A stretch of DNA of 44,334 nt, taken from NCBI GenBank assembly GCA_025927545.1, contig JAICLE010000021.1:1-44334 (forward strand), given 5' to 3'. A program made the translations under genes and the position numbers. Each line of letters starts with the position of its first letter. The stretch's first letter is position 1. A model generated the notes under the pieces. The model was not told the DNA's origin and made no database searches. It saw only the letters and a program-made list of their open reading frames with translations. Source of the DNA: Gemmatimonadales bacterium. GTDB lineage: Bacteria > Gemmatimonadota > Gemmatimonadetes > Gemmatimonadales > GWC2-71-9. Shown one piece after another: positions 24,710 to 33,198 of the stretch.

Positions 24710-26782
24710 TCACCAGATGTGGACCCGGTTCGCCGGCGCCACGTACAGGCTCTCCCCCGGCTTCACGTCAAATGCGGTGTACCACGCGTCGACGTTCCGG
24801 AGCGGCCCGTTGACGCGGAAGCGTCGAGGGCTGTGCGGGTCGCTCACGACCTGCTGCTTCACGTAGTCGTCGGTAACCCTGCCGCGCCATGCCTGCGCCC
24901 ACCCGAGGAAGACACGCTGCTCGCCCGTGAGCCCGTCGAGCACCGGCGCGGGCGCGCCGTGCAGCGACGCGCGGTACGCGTCGAGGGCCAGAGTCACGCC
25001 GCCCAGGTCGGCGATGTTCTCGCCCAGGGTGAGGGAGCCGTTCACGTGCAGGCCCGGGAGCGGCTCGAAGGCGGAGTACTGCGCCGCCAGCTCGTGTGCG
25101 CGGGCCTCGAAGTTCCCGGCATCGGCCGGCTGCCACCAGTCCCGCAGGGCTCCAGCCGCATCGATCTTGCGGCCTTCGTCGTCGAAGCCGTGCGTGAGCT
25201 CGTGCCCGATGATGCTGCCGGCCGCGCCGTAATTGACCGCCATGTCGGCATTCGGATCGAATATCGGGGGCTGCAGGATCCCGGCGGGAAACACGATGTC
25301 TCGCAGCGCGCCGTTATAGGCGTCGTTCGTTTGCGGCGTCATCAGCCAGTCCGTGCGATCGACCGGGCCGTTCAGCCGCCCCACGTAGAACCGCCAGTCG
25401 AGCTCGCCCACGCGCCGGACGTCTCCCAGCAAGTCGTCATCCCGAATGAGCAGCGTGGAGTAGTCGCGCGGGTGGTCCGGGTAGCCCACCTTGATCGTGT
25501 AGGTGTCGAGCTTCTTCAGGGCCTCCTGCCGCGTGGCCGGGCTCATCCAGTCGAGCCGCTCGATGCGGGCGCGATAGGCCGCCTTCAAGTTGGAGACCAG
25601 CTCCTCGATCGTGGCCCGGGCAGCCGGTGGGAAGTATTTCGCGGTGTACAGTTGCCCCACGCCGAAACCAATGCTGCCGAACCGGTCGAAGCGGCTGCCG
25701 GTGCCGACGTCTCCTCCGCTCACCGCGTGCACGGCGCGCTTCCAGCGCGCGCCCTGCGCCTGCTGTCCGCCGAGGGTTTTCTGCCGCATCTCGAAGTATG
25801 CGTCCCCGAACGGCCGCGCCAGAAACGGCGCGGCGTTGTCGGCCAGGGTGAACGCCTCCCAGGCCTGCAGCGTCCGCACAGGCGTGCTCTCGAAGATCGC
25901 GGCGATCCTGGGCACGGCGCTCTTCTCGCCGACGATGACACGCGTGAGGTGCGGCAGACCCGCGGATTCCAGATAGCCCTGCCAGTCGAAGCCGGGCGCG
26001 AGCCGGACGAGGTCGGCGACCGTCATCGGATTGTATTCGGCCCTGACGTCGCGCTGCTGCACCTTCGTCCAGCTTGCCCGGGCGATGGCAGTCTCGAAGG
26101 CGAGGATGTCCGCGGCCCGAGCGTCCGCCTCCGGCCAGTCGATCAGATGAAGCAGGGTGGCGGCGTAGCGTTGGTAGGCCGCCCGCGGGGCCGCGAGCCC
26201 GGGCTTCAAGTAGTAGTCGCGGTCGGGGAGGCCGAGCCCTGCCTGGTTGAGATAGACCGAGTAGTTCTTCGGATTCCTGAGGTCGGCTTCGATGTAGCTG
26301 CTGAAGATGGTGCCGTTGAAATCCAGATTGTTGCGGCCCATGAGCGCGGCGATCGCCTCGCGCGTGCCGGCCGCGCGCGCCCGGGCGAGCTGGGGCGCGA
26401 GCGGGGAGGCGCCGAGCTGCTCGACCCGGGCCGAGTCCATGAACGCCTTGTAGTAGGCGCCGACCTTCCCTTGGAGATCGGTCGGAGCGTGGGCGGCCCT
26501 GGCCGCAGCCGCTTCCATGATGGCGTGAAGCCGGGCCTCCGTCGTGTCGCTCATCAGGAGCCGGAGAGTGATCCCGGTCTTGTCCGCGGGGATGGCCGTC
26601 CGCGCGAGCCAGCCGCCGTTGACGTGACCGAAGAAATCATCCCCTGGCCGCACCGTCGTGTCCCGTCCCGCCAGGTCGATGCCCCAGGCGCCGTACTGGG
26701 GCGCGTGCGGGGTCTGGTCTGAGGGCGCGGGCGAGCAGGCGCCCGCGAGCAGGAGCACGGCGCAAGTGGGCAGTCGAGCCAT
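24710..26782 (-). CDS. M13-family (neprilysin-type) zinc metallopeptidase lipoprotein
   Basis: The 690-residue protein starts at ATG 26782, with GGAGGT 5 bases upstream. The lipobox is LLLAGACSPA. The N-terminal domain shows VRPGDDFFGHVNGGWL, typical of peptidase_M13_N. The catalytic part shows NADMAVNYGAAGSIIGHELT with the zinc motif HELTH (first His about residue 527), then GENIADLGGVTLALDAY, which supplies the third ligand and the E-x-x-x-D of this family. The end ESLYVAPANRVHIW matches the usual tail. It should degrade peptides at the cell envelope. It is probably transcribed alone, although the acyltransferase gene ends 130 bases upstream. Confidence 0.95.
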   Translation of the reverse strand: MARLPTCAVLLLAGACSPAPSDQTPHAPQYGAWGIDLAGRDTTVRPGDDFFGHVNGGWLARTAIPADKTGITLRLLMSDTTEARLHAIMEAAAARAAHAPTDLQGKVGAYYKAFMDSARVEQLGASPLAPQLARARAAGTREAIAALMGRNNLDFNGTIFSSYIEADLRNPKNYSVYLNQAGLGLPDRDYYLKPGLAAPRAAYQRYAATLLHLIDWPEADARAADILAFETAIARASWTKVQQRDVRAEYNPMTVADLVRLAPGFDWQGYLESAGLPHLTRVIVGEKSAVPRIAAIFESTPVRTLQAWEAFTLADNAAPFLARPFGDAYFEMRQKTLGGQQAQGARWKRAVHAVSGGDVGTGSRFDRFGSIGFGVGQLYTAKYFPPAARATIEELVSNLKAAYRARIERLDWMSPATRQEALKKLDTYTIKVGYPDHPRDYSTLLIRDDDLLGDVRRVGELDWRFYVGRLNGPVDRTDWLMTPQTNDAYNGALRDIVFPAGILQPPIFDPNADMAVNYGAAGSIIGHELTHGFDDEGRKIDAAGALRDWWQPADAGNFEARAHELAAQYSAFEPLPGLHVNGSLTLGENIADLGGVTLALDAYRASLHGAPAPVLDGLTGEQRVFLGWAQAWRGRVTDDYVKQQVVSDPHSPRRFRVNGPLRNVDAWYTAFDVKPGESLYVAPANRVHIW

Positions 26783-26912
26783 GGGGGACCTCCGCTGGAT
26801 GTCACTCTGTCGTGCCGAAACCAGCGCGCCGCCGCTCGGCCACGGCGTCCGGGTAAGCCAGCGCGGCGTACCCATCGAGGTGGATTTCGCCGTGCTGCTC
26901 TCCGGACCTCGC

Positions 26913-28145
26913 TCAGAGATAGCTGAGCCACCAATCGCCGCGGCGCCGCTTGAGCCCGGCGAACCAGCGGCACAGCGGAAAGAGGGCGATCACGACGCCG
27001 GCCCAGATCAGGTACACCCAGGGCAGGCCGAGGGGCCATCCCGGCGGCTGGGTGACGGGAAACTGCTCGATCCCGTTCGACTGGAACATCCAGTGTACTG
27101 CGCCGTAGCGCGCATAGCACACGGCCACGGCCAGCAGGTGAATCAATGGCACATGGAGCAGATAGTAGAAGAGGGGCACCCGGCCGAACACCAGCGCGGG
27201 GCGGAGCAGGCGCGGGGTTCCGGCATCCAGCGCCCGGAGGAACAGCAGAATCGGTCCGAGGGTCATCAGCAGGAACAGCAGCGACGGCGGGTACTTGTTG
27301 GCATTCAGAAAGGAGAGTCCCGTGAAGACGGCGGACTTCTGGGGCGACCAGGGGCGGGGATCGCCGTAGAGGTTCAAGGCCCGGAGCACCAGGAACGCCG
27401 CCACCGCGGCGAGGCCGAGCCGAAGGAGGAACCGCCGTCTCCGCTCCGCCTCCCACCGGTACACCTCGCCCAGCGCGTAGCCGATCGCGGTCACCCCGAT
27501 CCACGGTATCAGGGCATAGGCCAGGAAGACGACGTGCCGGGAATCGTCCAGGACCACGCCCGGGGCGTGCAGGACGTTCCACAGAGGGGCGAGCACGCCG
27601 AGCGATGCCGCCTGGACGCCATCGAGCAGATTGTGGGTCGCGATCATCACGGCGCCGATGGCCGTCACCATCCAGGTGGGCAGACGAAGCAGTGCCGAGA
27701 GGAAGATCATCGCCCAGCCGAGCGCCCAGAGCACGTTGAGCACCGTGAGGCGATAATCGAAATTGAACTGCCACCCGAGATCGCGGACGATCACGATCTC
27801 GAGGAAGATGAGCCAGAGCCCGCGGGTGAACAGGAACCGCGCCAACTCCCCTCGCGACAGCCGGCGGAGCGTGAGTGCCGCGCCGACGCCGGTAAGCAGG
27901 AAGAAGCCCGGAGCGCAGATGTGGGTAACCCAGCGGGTGAAGAACAACGGCACCGTGGTCGTGGCGGGATCGGTCGGGTTGACCGCGGCATTCCCGAAGA
28001 AGTCGCGGGTATGATCGAGCGCCATCAGAATCATGATGATGCCGCGGAGCACGTCGATCGACTCGATCCGGGCGCGGCGCGAGGCCGCGCCGGATGCGGA
28101 TGGAGAACGCTGCGGGTCATCCAGTACCACGTTGGCTTCGGTCAT
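26913..28145 (-). CDS. DUF1624 / HGSNAT-like multi-pass acyltransferase
   Basis: The 410-residue protein has around ten membrane helices. The diagnostic N-terminal motif is RIESIDVLRGIIMILMALDH followed by TRDFF, the signature of DUF1624 membrane proteins related to heparan-alpha-glucosaminide N-acetyltransferase. Later helices include FYYLLHVPLIHLLAVAV with conserved histidines. It likely moves acetyl or acyl groups across the membrane to a sugar or glycan, but the substrate is unknown. It starts 6 bases after the PLP-decarboxylase stop, so the two form an operon, perhaps making and modifying a product together (inference). Confidence 0.85.
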   Translation of the reverse strand: MTEANVVLDDPQRSPSASGAASRRARIESIDVLRGIIMILMALDHTRDFFGNAAVNPTDPATTTVPLFFTRWVTHICAPGFFLLTGVGAALTLRRLSRGELARFLFTRGLWLIFLEIVIVRDLGWQFNFDYRLTVLNVLWALGWAMIFLSALLRLPTWMVTAIGAVMIATHNLLDGVQAASLGVLAPLWNVLHAPGVVLDDSRHVVFLAYALIPWIGVTAIGYALGEVYRWEAERRRRFLLRLGLAAVAAFLVLRALNLYGDPRPWSPQKSAVFTGLSFLNANKYPPSLLFLLMTLGPILLFLRALDAGTPRLLRPALVFGRVPLFYYLLHVPLIHLLAVAVCYARYGAVHWMFQSNGIEQFPVTQPPGWPLGLPWVYLIWAGVVIALFPLCRWFAGLKRRRGDWWLSYL

Positions 28146-28151
28146 CAGAGC

Positions 28152-29570
28152 CTAACCCTCGAGCGCTCGCTCCGCTGCCGCGACCGCCCGGTCCACGTCG
28201 GAGGCGGTCGTCCGCCAGCTCGACACCGAAACGCGCATGCAGCGCATGCCGCGCCAGGTGGTGCCGGTAAAGAAGGCTTCGCCGCTGGCGTTGATGGCGG
28301 CCATGACGGCATCGGTCCGGCGATCGTGGTCTTCCTCGGTCGCTCCCGGCCTGGCATCGTAGAAGCGAACCAGGCCCTGGTTGATCTGGGGGACGCACAT
28401 GACGCGGACGTTGGGCAGCGAGCCGATCCGAATCGCGATGTCGTGCGCGTACCGGCAGCAGCGGGCGACGAGATCGGACAGACCGCTGCGCCCGAGCTCG
28501 CGCAGCGCAGCCCAGGTGGCAAAGCCGCGCGCGCGGCGCGAGTGCTCCGGTGTCCAGTCGAGCTCGTCGCGGGCGTCGTCCGCGTGGACCAGGTAACTCG
28601 CCCGGTGCTCCATGCCGGCGCGATGGTGCTCGGGGCGGGCGACGAAGGCGTACCCGCAGTCGTACGGCACGTTGAGCCACTTGTGGCCGTCGGTGGCCCA
28701 GGAGTCCGCCGCCTCGGCGCCCGCGAGCAGGTGACGCAACTCCGGGGATGCGTTGCACCAGAGGCCCATGGCGCCGTCGATGTGCACCCACGCTCCGGCC
28801 TCTTGCGCCAAGGGGACGAGCTCGGGAAAGGGATTGAACGCGCCGCAGTTGACGTCGCCCGCCTGGAGAACCACGATGGTGGGCTTTCCGGCCTCGTGCG
28901 ACAAGGCCTCGTTCAGGACTGTCGGCGCGAGGCGCGACGACGGGTCGCTCGGCAGCACGACCATGTTCGCGGTGCCGATGCCGAGCAGCTTCACGGCGCG
29001 CGTCGTGGTGCCGTGTACTTCGCTCGACGTGAGCACGCGAACGGGCGGCGCGCCGGCGAGCCCGTCCCGATTGACGTCCCACCCGGCGCGCGCGAGCACC
29101 GCGTGCCTCGCCGCGGCCAGGCAGGTGACGTGGGCCATCTGACAGCCGGTCACGAGCGCGAACGACGCGTGAGCCGGGAGCCCGAGCACGTCCTTGAGCC
29201 AGCCGCCGCAGACTTCCTCGACCACAGCGGCCGCGGGTCCGCAGGCATAGAGGCCCGCGTTCTGATCCCAGGCCGACGTGAGCCAGTCGGTGGCGAGCGC
29301 GGCGGGCAGGCCGGCCCCGATGACCCAGCCATAGAAGCGGCCACCGGCGCTCCCGAGCAGACCGCCGGCCACGTCGCGCGAGAGCTGCTCGATGATGGCG
29401 ACGGGGTCGGCGCTCTCGTCGGGCAGCGGATGCGCGAACCGCCGCCGCAGCTCGGCCAGCGAGGCCGTGGCGCAGACGGGGGCGGTGTCGAGCGATTCGA
29501 GGAACGCGAGGGCGAGCTCGGTGGCTCGCTCCAAGGCGAGCTGCTGACGGGTGGGGTCGTGGGTGAGCAT
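28152..29570 (-). CDS. PLP-dependent group II decarboxylase
   Basis: The 472-residue protein has the fold-type-I decarboxylase landmarks: FYGWVIGAGLPAALATDWLT, FALVTGCQMAHVTCLAAARH, AGDVNCGAFNPFPELV, VHIDGAMGLWCNAS and the cofactor lysine K297 in SWATDGHKWLNVPYDCG. It belongs to the aromatic-amino-acid / tyrosine / glutamate decarboxylase group (Pyridoxal_deC). It likely removes CO2 from an amino acid; the substrate cannot be named. A decayed copy of its C-terminus lies at 5835-5981. Next on the strand, 6 bases on, is a DUF1624 acyltransferase gene. Confidence 0.92.
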   Translation of the reverse strand: MLTHDPTRQQLALERATELALAFLESLDTAPVCATASLAELRRRFAHPLPDESADPVAIIEQLSRDVAGGLLGSAGGRFYGWVIGAGLPAALATDWLTSAWDQNAGLYACGPAAAVVEEVCGGWLKDVLGLPAHASFALVTGCQMAHVTCLAAARHAVLARAGWDVNRDGLAGAPPVRVLTSSEVHGTTTRAVKLLGIGTANMVVLPSDPSSRLAPTVLNEALSHEAGKPTIVVLQAGDVNCGAFNPFPELVPLAQEAGAWVHIDGAMGLWCNASPELRHLLAGAEAADSWATDGHKWLNVPYDCGYAFVARPEHHRAGMEHRASYLVHADDARDELDWTPEHSRRARGFATWAALRELGRSGLSDLVARCCRYAHDIAIRIGSLPNVRVMCVPQINQGLVRFYDARPGATEEDHDRRTDAVMAAINASGEAFFTGTTWRGMRCMRVSVSSWRTTASDVDRAVAAAERALEG

Positions 29571-29808
29571 GGAGTCGTCGGTGGCGTTCGGGCAAAGGTT
29601 CCGGACTCGGCCGCTACCCTGCTCGCGGCCGGCGGAGGTCGAGGGAGTTGCCTGGTTGCCGCGCGATGGGCAGTAAGTAAGCGCCCGATGCGCGCGAGCG
29701 CCAGCAGGCTCGGGGTGATGTCACGGCAGCCGGGACGATGGACGAGATGGAGGGGTGCAGCTGGTGCCGAGAGGCGGGTGTGCTCCGAAGCGGCGAGGAT
29801 CGGTGAAA
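29571..29808. other. Non-coding stretch upstream of the decarboxylase
   Basis: The full gap 29571-29871 is 301 bases. No gene or family motif was recognised in any frame. Only the hairpin at 29809-29841 stands out; the rest may hold the decarboxylase promoter, but no clear -35/-10 pair was seen. Confidence 0.4.
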
Positions 29809-29841
29809 GCGGCCGGTGCGGGCGGGGCCGCACCGGGCCGC
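29809..29841 (-). terminator. Terminator of the exported hydrolase gene
   Basis: GCGGCCGGTGCGG (29809-29821) pairs with 29828-29841 with one bulged G and a 6-base loop. It starts 30 bases after the hydrolase stop on the minus strand and is followed by a short TTT there. A strong GC stem with a weak T-run suggests an intrinsic terminator. Confidence 0.55.
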
Positions 29842-29871
29842 CATCATCGACGGCACTCGCCAGTGGCTCGC

Positions 29872-30951
29872 TCAGTGATGACGCGGCCGGTGCTCGACGT
29901 GAGTGTCGATCCAGTCGAGAAGCAGGTCGGCGATCTGCAGATTGTTCTTGTCCTGCATCATCATGTGGCTGTTCCCTCTGATGCCGATATCGGGCAGGTG
30001 CAGCAGGGTGACATCACCGCCGGCCGCCTTCACCTGGGCCACGTAATTCTCGCAGTTGGCGAAGGCAGTAGGCCACTGGGTGGAACCCACGATGTCGTCG
30101 AGGTGGTCTCCAAACACGATGAGGGTCGGGAACGTGGCCAACTTCGTGATCTCATCCGGGGTGAAGGTGTCGCAGGTATGCTCCACCGAGATGAGGCCCC
30201 TGACCCCTTTCGGATTGATCAGCGCGGCATGCAGCGGGAAGAAGCCCGACTGCGAATGCCCCATGAGCACCGCGCCATTCAGCTTCTCCGCTAGGGTGCC
30301 CAGATTGGTCCACGTCGGATTGGGCGTGGGCAGCTCGGCATTGATGTCCGGAATCATCTGGTTGAAGAGCTCGTCCACGTGCTTCATCGGGAACTGCTCG
30401 TTGGGGAATACGGCCCCGTACGTCGGCCCGAACCGGAACACCGACCAGGCGAACTGATAGCTCGCCTGCGTAACAGGCGGGAGTTCGCTGGCCGGCAGGT
30501 CGCCCGTGCGTGCCTGATTGATCGGCGTCGCATCGTACCCGGAGCGTCCCCGTCCGGACTGGTCGGGGATGTACACCGCTCGTCCGTGGCGCAGGAAGTA
30601 CTCCGCCCATCCCATGCGGCCGTCCGGTGTAGTCTCATACGTCTTTCCACTCAGGCAGCAACCATGCAGCATCACCACGGGGAGGTGCCCCATGCGCTGG
30701 TCGGGGATCTGATACTGCACGTACATCTGGTAGATCGTGACGTCCGCGTCGGCGCCGACGTGCTTGGTCTGTCCCCCCACAAAAAAGCTCCCCTGCTCGC
30801 GGATCACGAGCGGCGGCATGGGGTGCTGCCGCAGCCAATGGTGGTAGTCGAGGACGTCCTGTGCGCTCGCGGGCGGCGAGGCCGCGGCGAGTGCGACAAG
30901 CAACGGCACGACACTTCGGATTACGTCCGCAGCGCGACACTTGAATGGCAT
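29872..30951 (-). CDS. Exported alpha/beta hydrolase, paralogue of the gene at 40810
   Basis: The 359-residue product starts at ATG 30951 and has a signal peptide (VIRSVVPLLVALAAASPPAS, cut near AQ). The hydrolase motifs are LPVVMLHGCCLSGKTYETTP, the nucleophile GHSQSGF (canonical GxSxG), the acid in LIVFGDHLDD and His in GIRGNSHMMMQDKNN. The gene at 40810 shares DQ/YQMYVxYxIP, TYETTPDGRxGW, YFLRxG, VFRFGPxxG and IRGNSHM. The pair therefore flank the type II secretion genes. With a signal peptide this copy is a plausible secretion substrate (inference). It is divergent from gspH. The substrate is unknown. Confidence 0.85.
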   Translation of the reverse strand: MPFKCRAADVIRSVVPLLVALAAASPPASAQDVLDYHHWLRQHPMPPLVIREQGSFFVGGQTKHVGADADVTIYQMYVQYQIPDQRMGHLPVVMLHGCCLSGKTYETTPDGRMGWAEYFLRHGRAVYIPDQSGRGRSGYDATPINQARTGDLPASELPPVTQASYQFAWSVFRFGPTYGAVFPNEQFPMKHVDELFNQMIPDINAELPTPNPTWTNLGTLAEKLNGAVLMGHSQSGFFPLHAALINPKGVRGLISVEHTCDTFTPDEITKLATFPTLIVFGDHLDDIVGSTQWPTAFANCENYVAQVKAAGGDVTLLHLPDIGIRGNSHMMMQDKNNLQIADLLLDWIDTHVEHRPRHH

Positions 30952-31106
30952 GGCTCGCCTCTGGGCTCTGGAGAATCCCGCGTGACCGCCATGTGCGGCG
31001 CGGGTTCCACTATGTGAGGCACACAGGCTCATGGAGCAACCGCAGAACGTCCCATCCGGCTCCAAAACGTGTCAGCGAACCTGGACCGCTGCACGCGCGG
31101 GCGGGT

Positions 31107-31135
31107 TTGACAGGCGACGGGCCGCTCCGCATGAT
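31107..31135 (+). promoter_or_regulatory. Consensus promoter giving a leaderless gspH transcript
   Basis: A perfect TTGACA (31107-31112), exactly 17 bases, then CATGAT (31130-31135). The start site would be near 31142, and the ATG is at 31144. No ribosome site lies between. Confidence 0.6.
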
Positions 31136-31143
31136 TGGTTCGT

Positions 31144-31542
31144 ATGCGCCACTCATCGAAGAGCCGGGGTTTCACCCTGATCGAGCTGCTCGTGGTGCTC
31201 ATCATCATGGGAGTGGCCGCGGCGCTGACCGCGCCCGCGCTACTCAAGGCGCCGGCCCGGCGACCGCCGCTGGAAGAGCTGATCGCCACGGCTCGGGAGG
31301 CTGCGGCACGGCGCGGAGAGACGATGTATCTGAGGGTGGAGCAAGGCGGGGCATGGCGGTTGGAAGGGGCCGCATCGGAGCCGGCCGGCCTGGCGGCAGC
31401 CGGTCACGTGCCTGCCTTTCCTGGCTTGCCGGTCGCGCTGGTCATCTCGCCGCTGGGTAGCTGCGCCTTCGAGGTTGCGGTGCCGCCGGCCGCCCGGCCG
31501 TTCCGTCTCGACCCGCTCACCTGCCGGATCGATCAGCCGTAG
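31144..31542 (+). CDS. gspH: Type II secretion minor pseudopilin, GspH-like
   Basis: The 132-residue product starts at ATG 31144; an in-frame TTG at 31135 is the alternative. The type IV prepilin signal is clear: RHSSKSRG/FTLIELLVVLIIMGVA, with Gly before Phe and Glu at +5. The rest is a short, soluble domain ending LDPLTCRIDQP. Position beside gspG and short length fit GspH. It is the only gsp gene on the plus strand and converges with gspG, 11 bases apart. It has its own consensus promoter, so it is expressed apart from the main operon. A general pseudopilin label is safer if GspH is disputed. Confidence 0.75.
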   Translation: MRHSSKSRGFTLIELLVVLIIMGVAAALTAPALLKAPARRPPLEELIATAREAAARRGETMYLRVEQGGAWRLEGAASEPAGLAAAGHVPAFPGLPVALVISPLGSCAFEVAVPPAARPFRLDPLTCRIDQP

Positions 31543-31553
31543 CGCAGGTCCGC

Positions 31554-32009
31554 TTACCAGCTCGTCACATCCGCGTCGTCGCCTTCGCCTCCCTGCTGGC
31601 CGTCGCGCCCGTAGGTCCAGAGGTCGTAGCCGTTCGGCGTATGCTCGCCAGGGCTGCCGTAGCCGTACGCCTTGCCCCACGGGTCGGCGGGAATCGCCCG
31701 CTTGAGGTAGGGGCCGCGCCAGTTTTGGGGAACCGGCTCCTGTACGGGCTTCCGCTGCAGTGCGGCGAGACCCTGCTCGGTCGTCGGGTAGTCGCCGTTG
31801 TCGAGCCGGTAATTGTCGAGTGCCAGCCCGAGAAGTTCGATTTGAGTGTGCGCCGCGGCGGTTTTGGCCTCCGAGACCCGGCCCAGAATACGGGGTCCGA
31901 CGAGCCCGGCGAGCAGCCCGATGATGATGACGACCACCAGAATCTCGATCAGCGTGAATCCGCCGGTGCCGCGTACCCGCGGCGGCCTGACGATCGGGTC
32001 AGAGGGCAT
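31554..32009 (-). CDS. gspG: Type II secretion major pseudopilin GspG
   Basis: The 151-residue protein has the prepilin leader GTGG/FTLIEILVVVIIIGLLAG with Glu at +5. The GspG core follows: VGPRILGRVSEAKTAAAHTQ, LALDNYRLDNGDYPTTEQGL, AALQRKP, NWRGPYLKRAIPADPWGKAY and the calcium-loop region YDLWTYGRDGQQGGEGDDAD. All are standard for the main subunit of the pseudopilus. It is last in the operon and its start overlaps the gspF stop by 11 bases. Confidence 0.96.
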   Translation of the reverse strand: MPSDPIVRPPRVRGTGGFTLIEILVVVIIIGLLAGLVGPRILGRVSEAKTAAAHTQIELLGLALDNYRLDNGDYPTTEQGLAALQRKPVQEPVPQNWRGPYLKRAIPADPWGKAYGYGSPGEHTPNGYDLWTYGRDGQQGGEGDDADVTSW

Positions 32010-33198
32010 TGAGATTGATTCCGTAAATGGCCTGCAGCATGGCGAGGGCGACGAAGCCGACCAGCAGGCCGAAGCCGAGAATCATCGCCGGCTCGATCAA
32101 CGCGATCATGGTTCTGAGGCTCCGCCGCACGTCTCCGTCGTACGCATCGGCCACGCGGAGGCACAGTGTCTCGAGCTGCCCGCTTTCCTCTCCCACGGCG
32201 AGCATCTGCAGCGCGAGCGGCGGCAGCGTGCCCGCCAGGGCGGGCGCGAGCGTGCCACCCTCGGTCACCGCCGCCGCCGCGTGATCCACGCCATCCTGAA
32301 ATACGATGTTGGGAGCGGCGGCGCGCGCAATGCGCAGGGCGGGAAGCACGGGAATCCCGCTCCGGAGCAGGAGGCCTATGGTGCGGGCGAAGCGCGCGGT
32401 GAGGTACTTGCGCTCGAACTCACCAATCCACGGAAGCGCCAGCCGCCACGCGTGCAGGCGGCGGCGTGTCTCGGGACGTGCCAGCGTCGCCGGCACCACC
32501 ATCACCGCCGCGGCGCCCAGCAGCAGCCACAGCCACCAACCTCGGGTGATGAGCGCGCTCATGCTCATGAGCAGGCGGGTGGTGAGCGGCAGCTTCCCTC
32601 CGGCGTCGGCGAGAACGTCGGCGAAGCGCGGCATCACGAAGCCGAGCAGCACGACGATGCCCACCGCGGAGACGATGGACATGATCACCGGATAGAGAAG
32701 CGCGGAGAGCACCTGGGACCGCAGCTCCGCGCTTTCCTCGAGGTGGTCCGCCAGGCGCTCGACCACGGCATCCAGGGCGCCGCTGGATTCTCCAGCGGCG
32801 ATGGTGGCCACGAAGAGCGCGTCGAAGTACCGGGGGTGCCGGGCCATGGCATCGGCGAGGCTCGCGCCCGACTGCACGCCTCGCCGCACGTCGAGCACGG
32901 CGCCGGTCATGCCCGGGTGTCCGGTCTGGGCAGCCGTGAAGGCGAGCGCACGGTCCAGCGGAACCCCGGCCGTGAGCAACGTGGCGATGCTCCGGGTCCA
33001 GAGTGCCACGGCGGAGCGGCGGCCCATTCGTCGGGCGGCGGTGCGCGCCGGCGCGGCGGCGACCTCGTCGAGCGCCACCGGGTAAAGCCGCTTGCGCTGC
33101 AGTTCCGCGAGGACCAGGTGGCGAGACGAGGCCTGCATCGTCCCCTCGACCACTCGGCCGTCGGCACCGGCAGCACGGTAGCGGAACCGGGCGGTCAC
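31999..33198 (-). CDS. gspF: Type II secretion inner-membrane protein GspF
   Basis: The 399-residue protein starts at GTG 33198, overlapping the gspE stop (GTGA). The two T2SSF domains are visible: LWTRSIATLLTAGVPLDRAL with MARHPRYFDALFVATIAAGE, and ARFARTIGLLLRSGIPVLPA with LPPLALQMLAVGEESGQLE. Three membrane segments occur (VIMSIVSAVGIVVLLGFVMP, WWLWLLLGAAAVMVVPA, AMILGFGLLVGFVALAMLQA). It is the polytopic platform protein that couples the GspE ATPase to pseudopilus assembly. Confidence 0.96.
   Translation of the reverse strand: MTARFRYRAAGADGRVVEGTMQASSRHLVLAELQRKRLYPVALDEVAAAPARTAARRMGRRSAVALWTRSIATLLTAGVPLDRALAFTAAQTGHPGMTGAVLDVRRGVQSGASLADAMARHPRYFDALFVATIAAGESSGALDAVVERLADHLEESAELRSQVLSALLYPVIMSIVSAVGIVVLLGFVMPRFADVLADAGGKLPLTTRLLMSMSALITRGWWLWLLLGAAAVMVVPATLARPETRRRLHAWRLALPWIGEFERKYLTARFARTIGLLLRSGIPVLPALRIARAAAPNIVFQDGVDHAAAAVTEGGTLAPALAGTLPPLALQMLAVGEESGQLETLCLRVADAYDGDVRRSLRTMIALIEPAMILGFGLLVGFVALAMLQAIYGINLNAL

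Noticed and set aside
26658-29981. A 1107-codon plus-strand open frame
   Set aside because: It runs antisense to the M13, DUF1624 and decarboxylase genes, which have intact catalytic motifs. The translation is Arg/Gly/Pro/Glu-rich without family motifs, as expected of a high-GC shadow frame.
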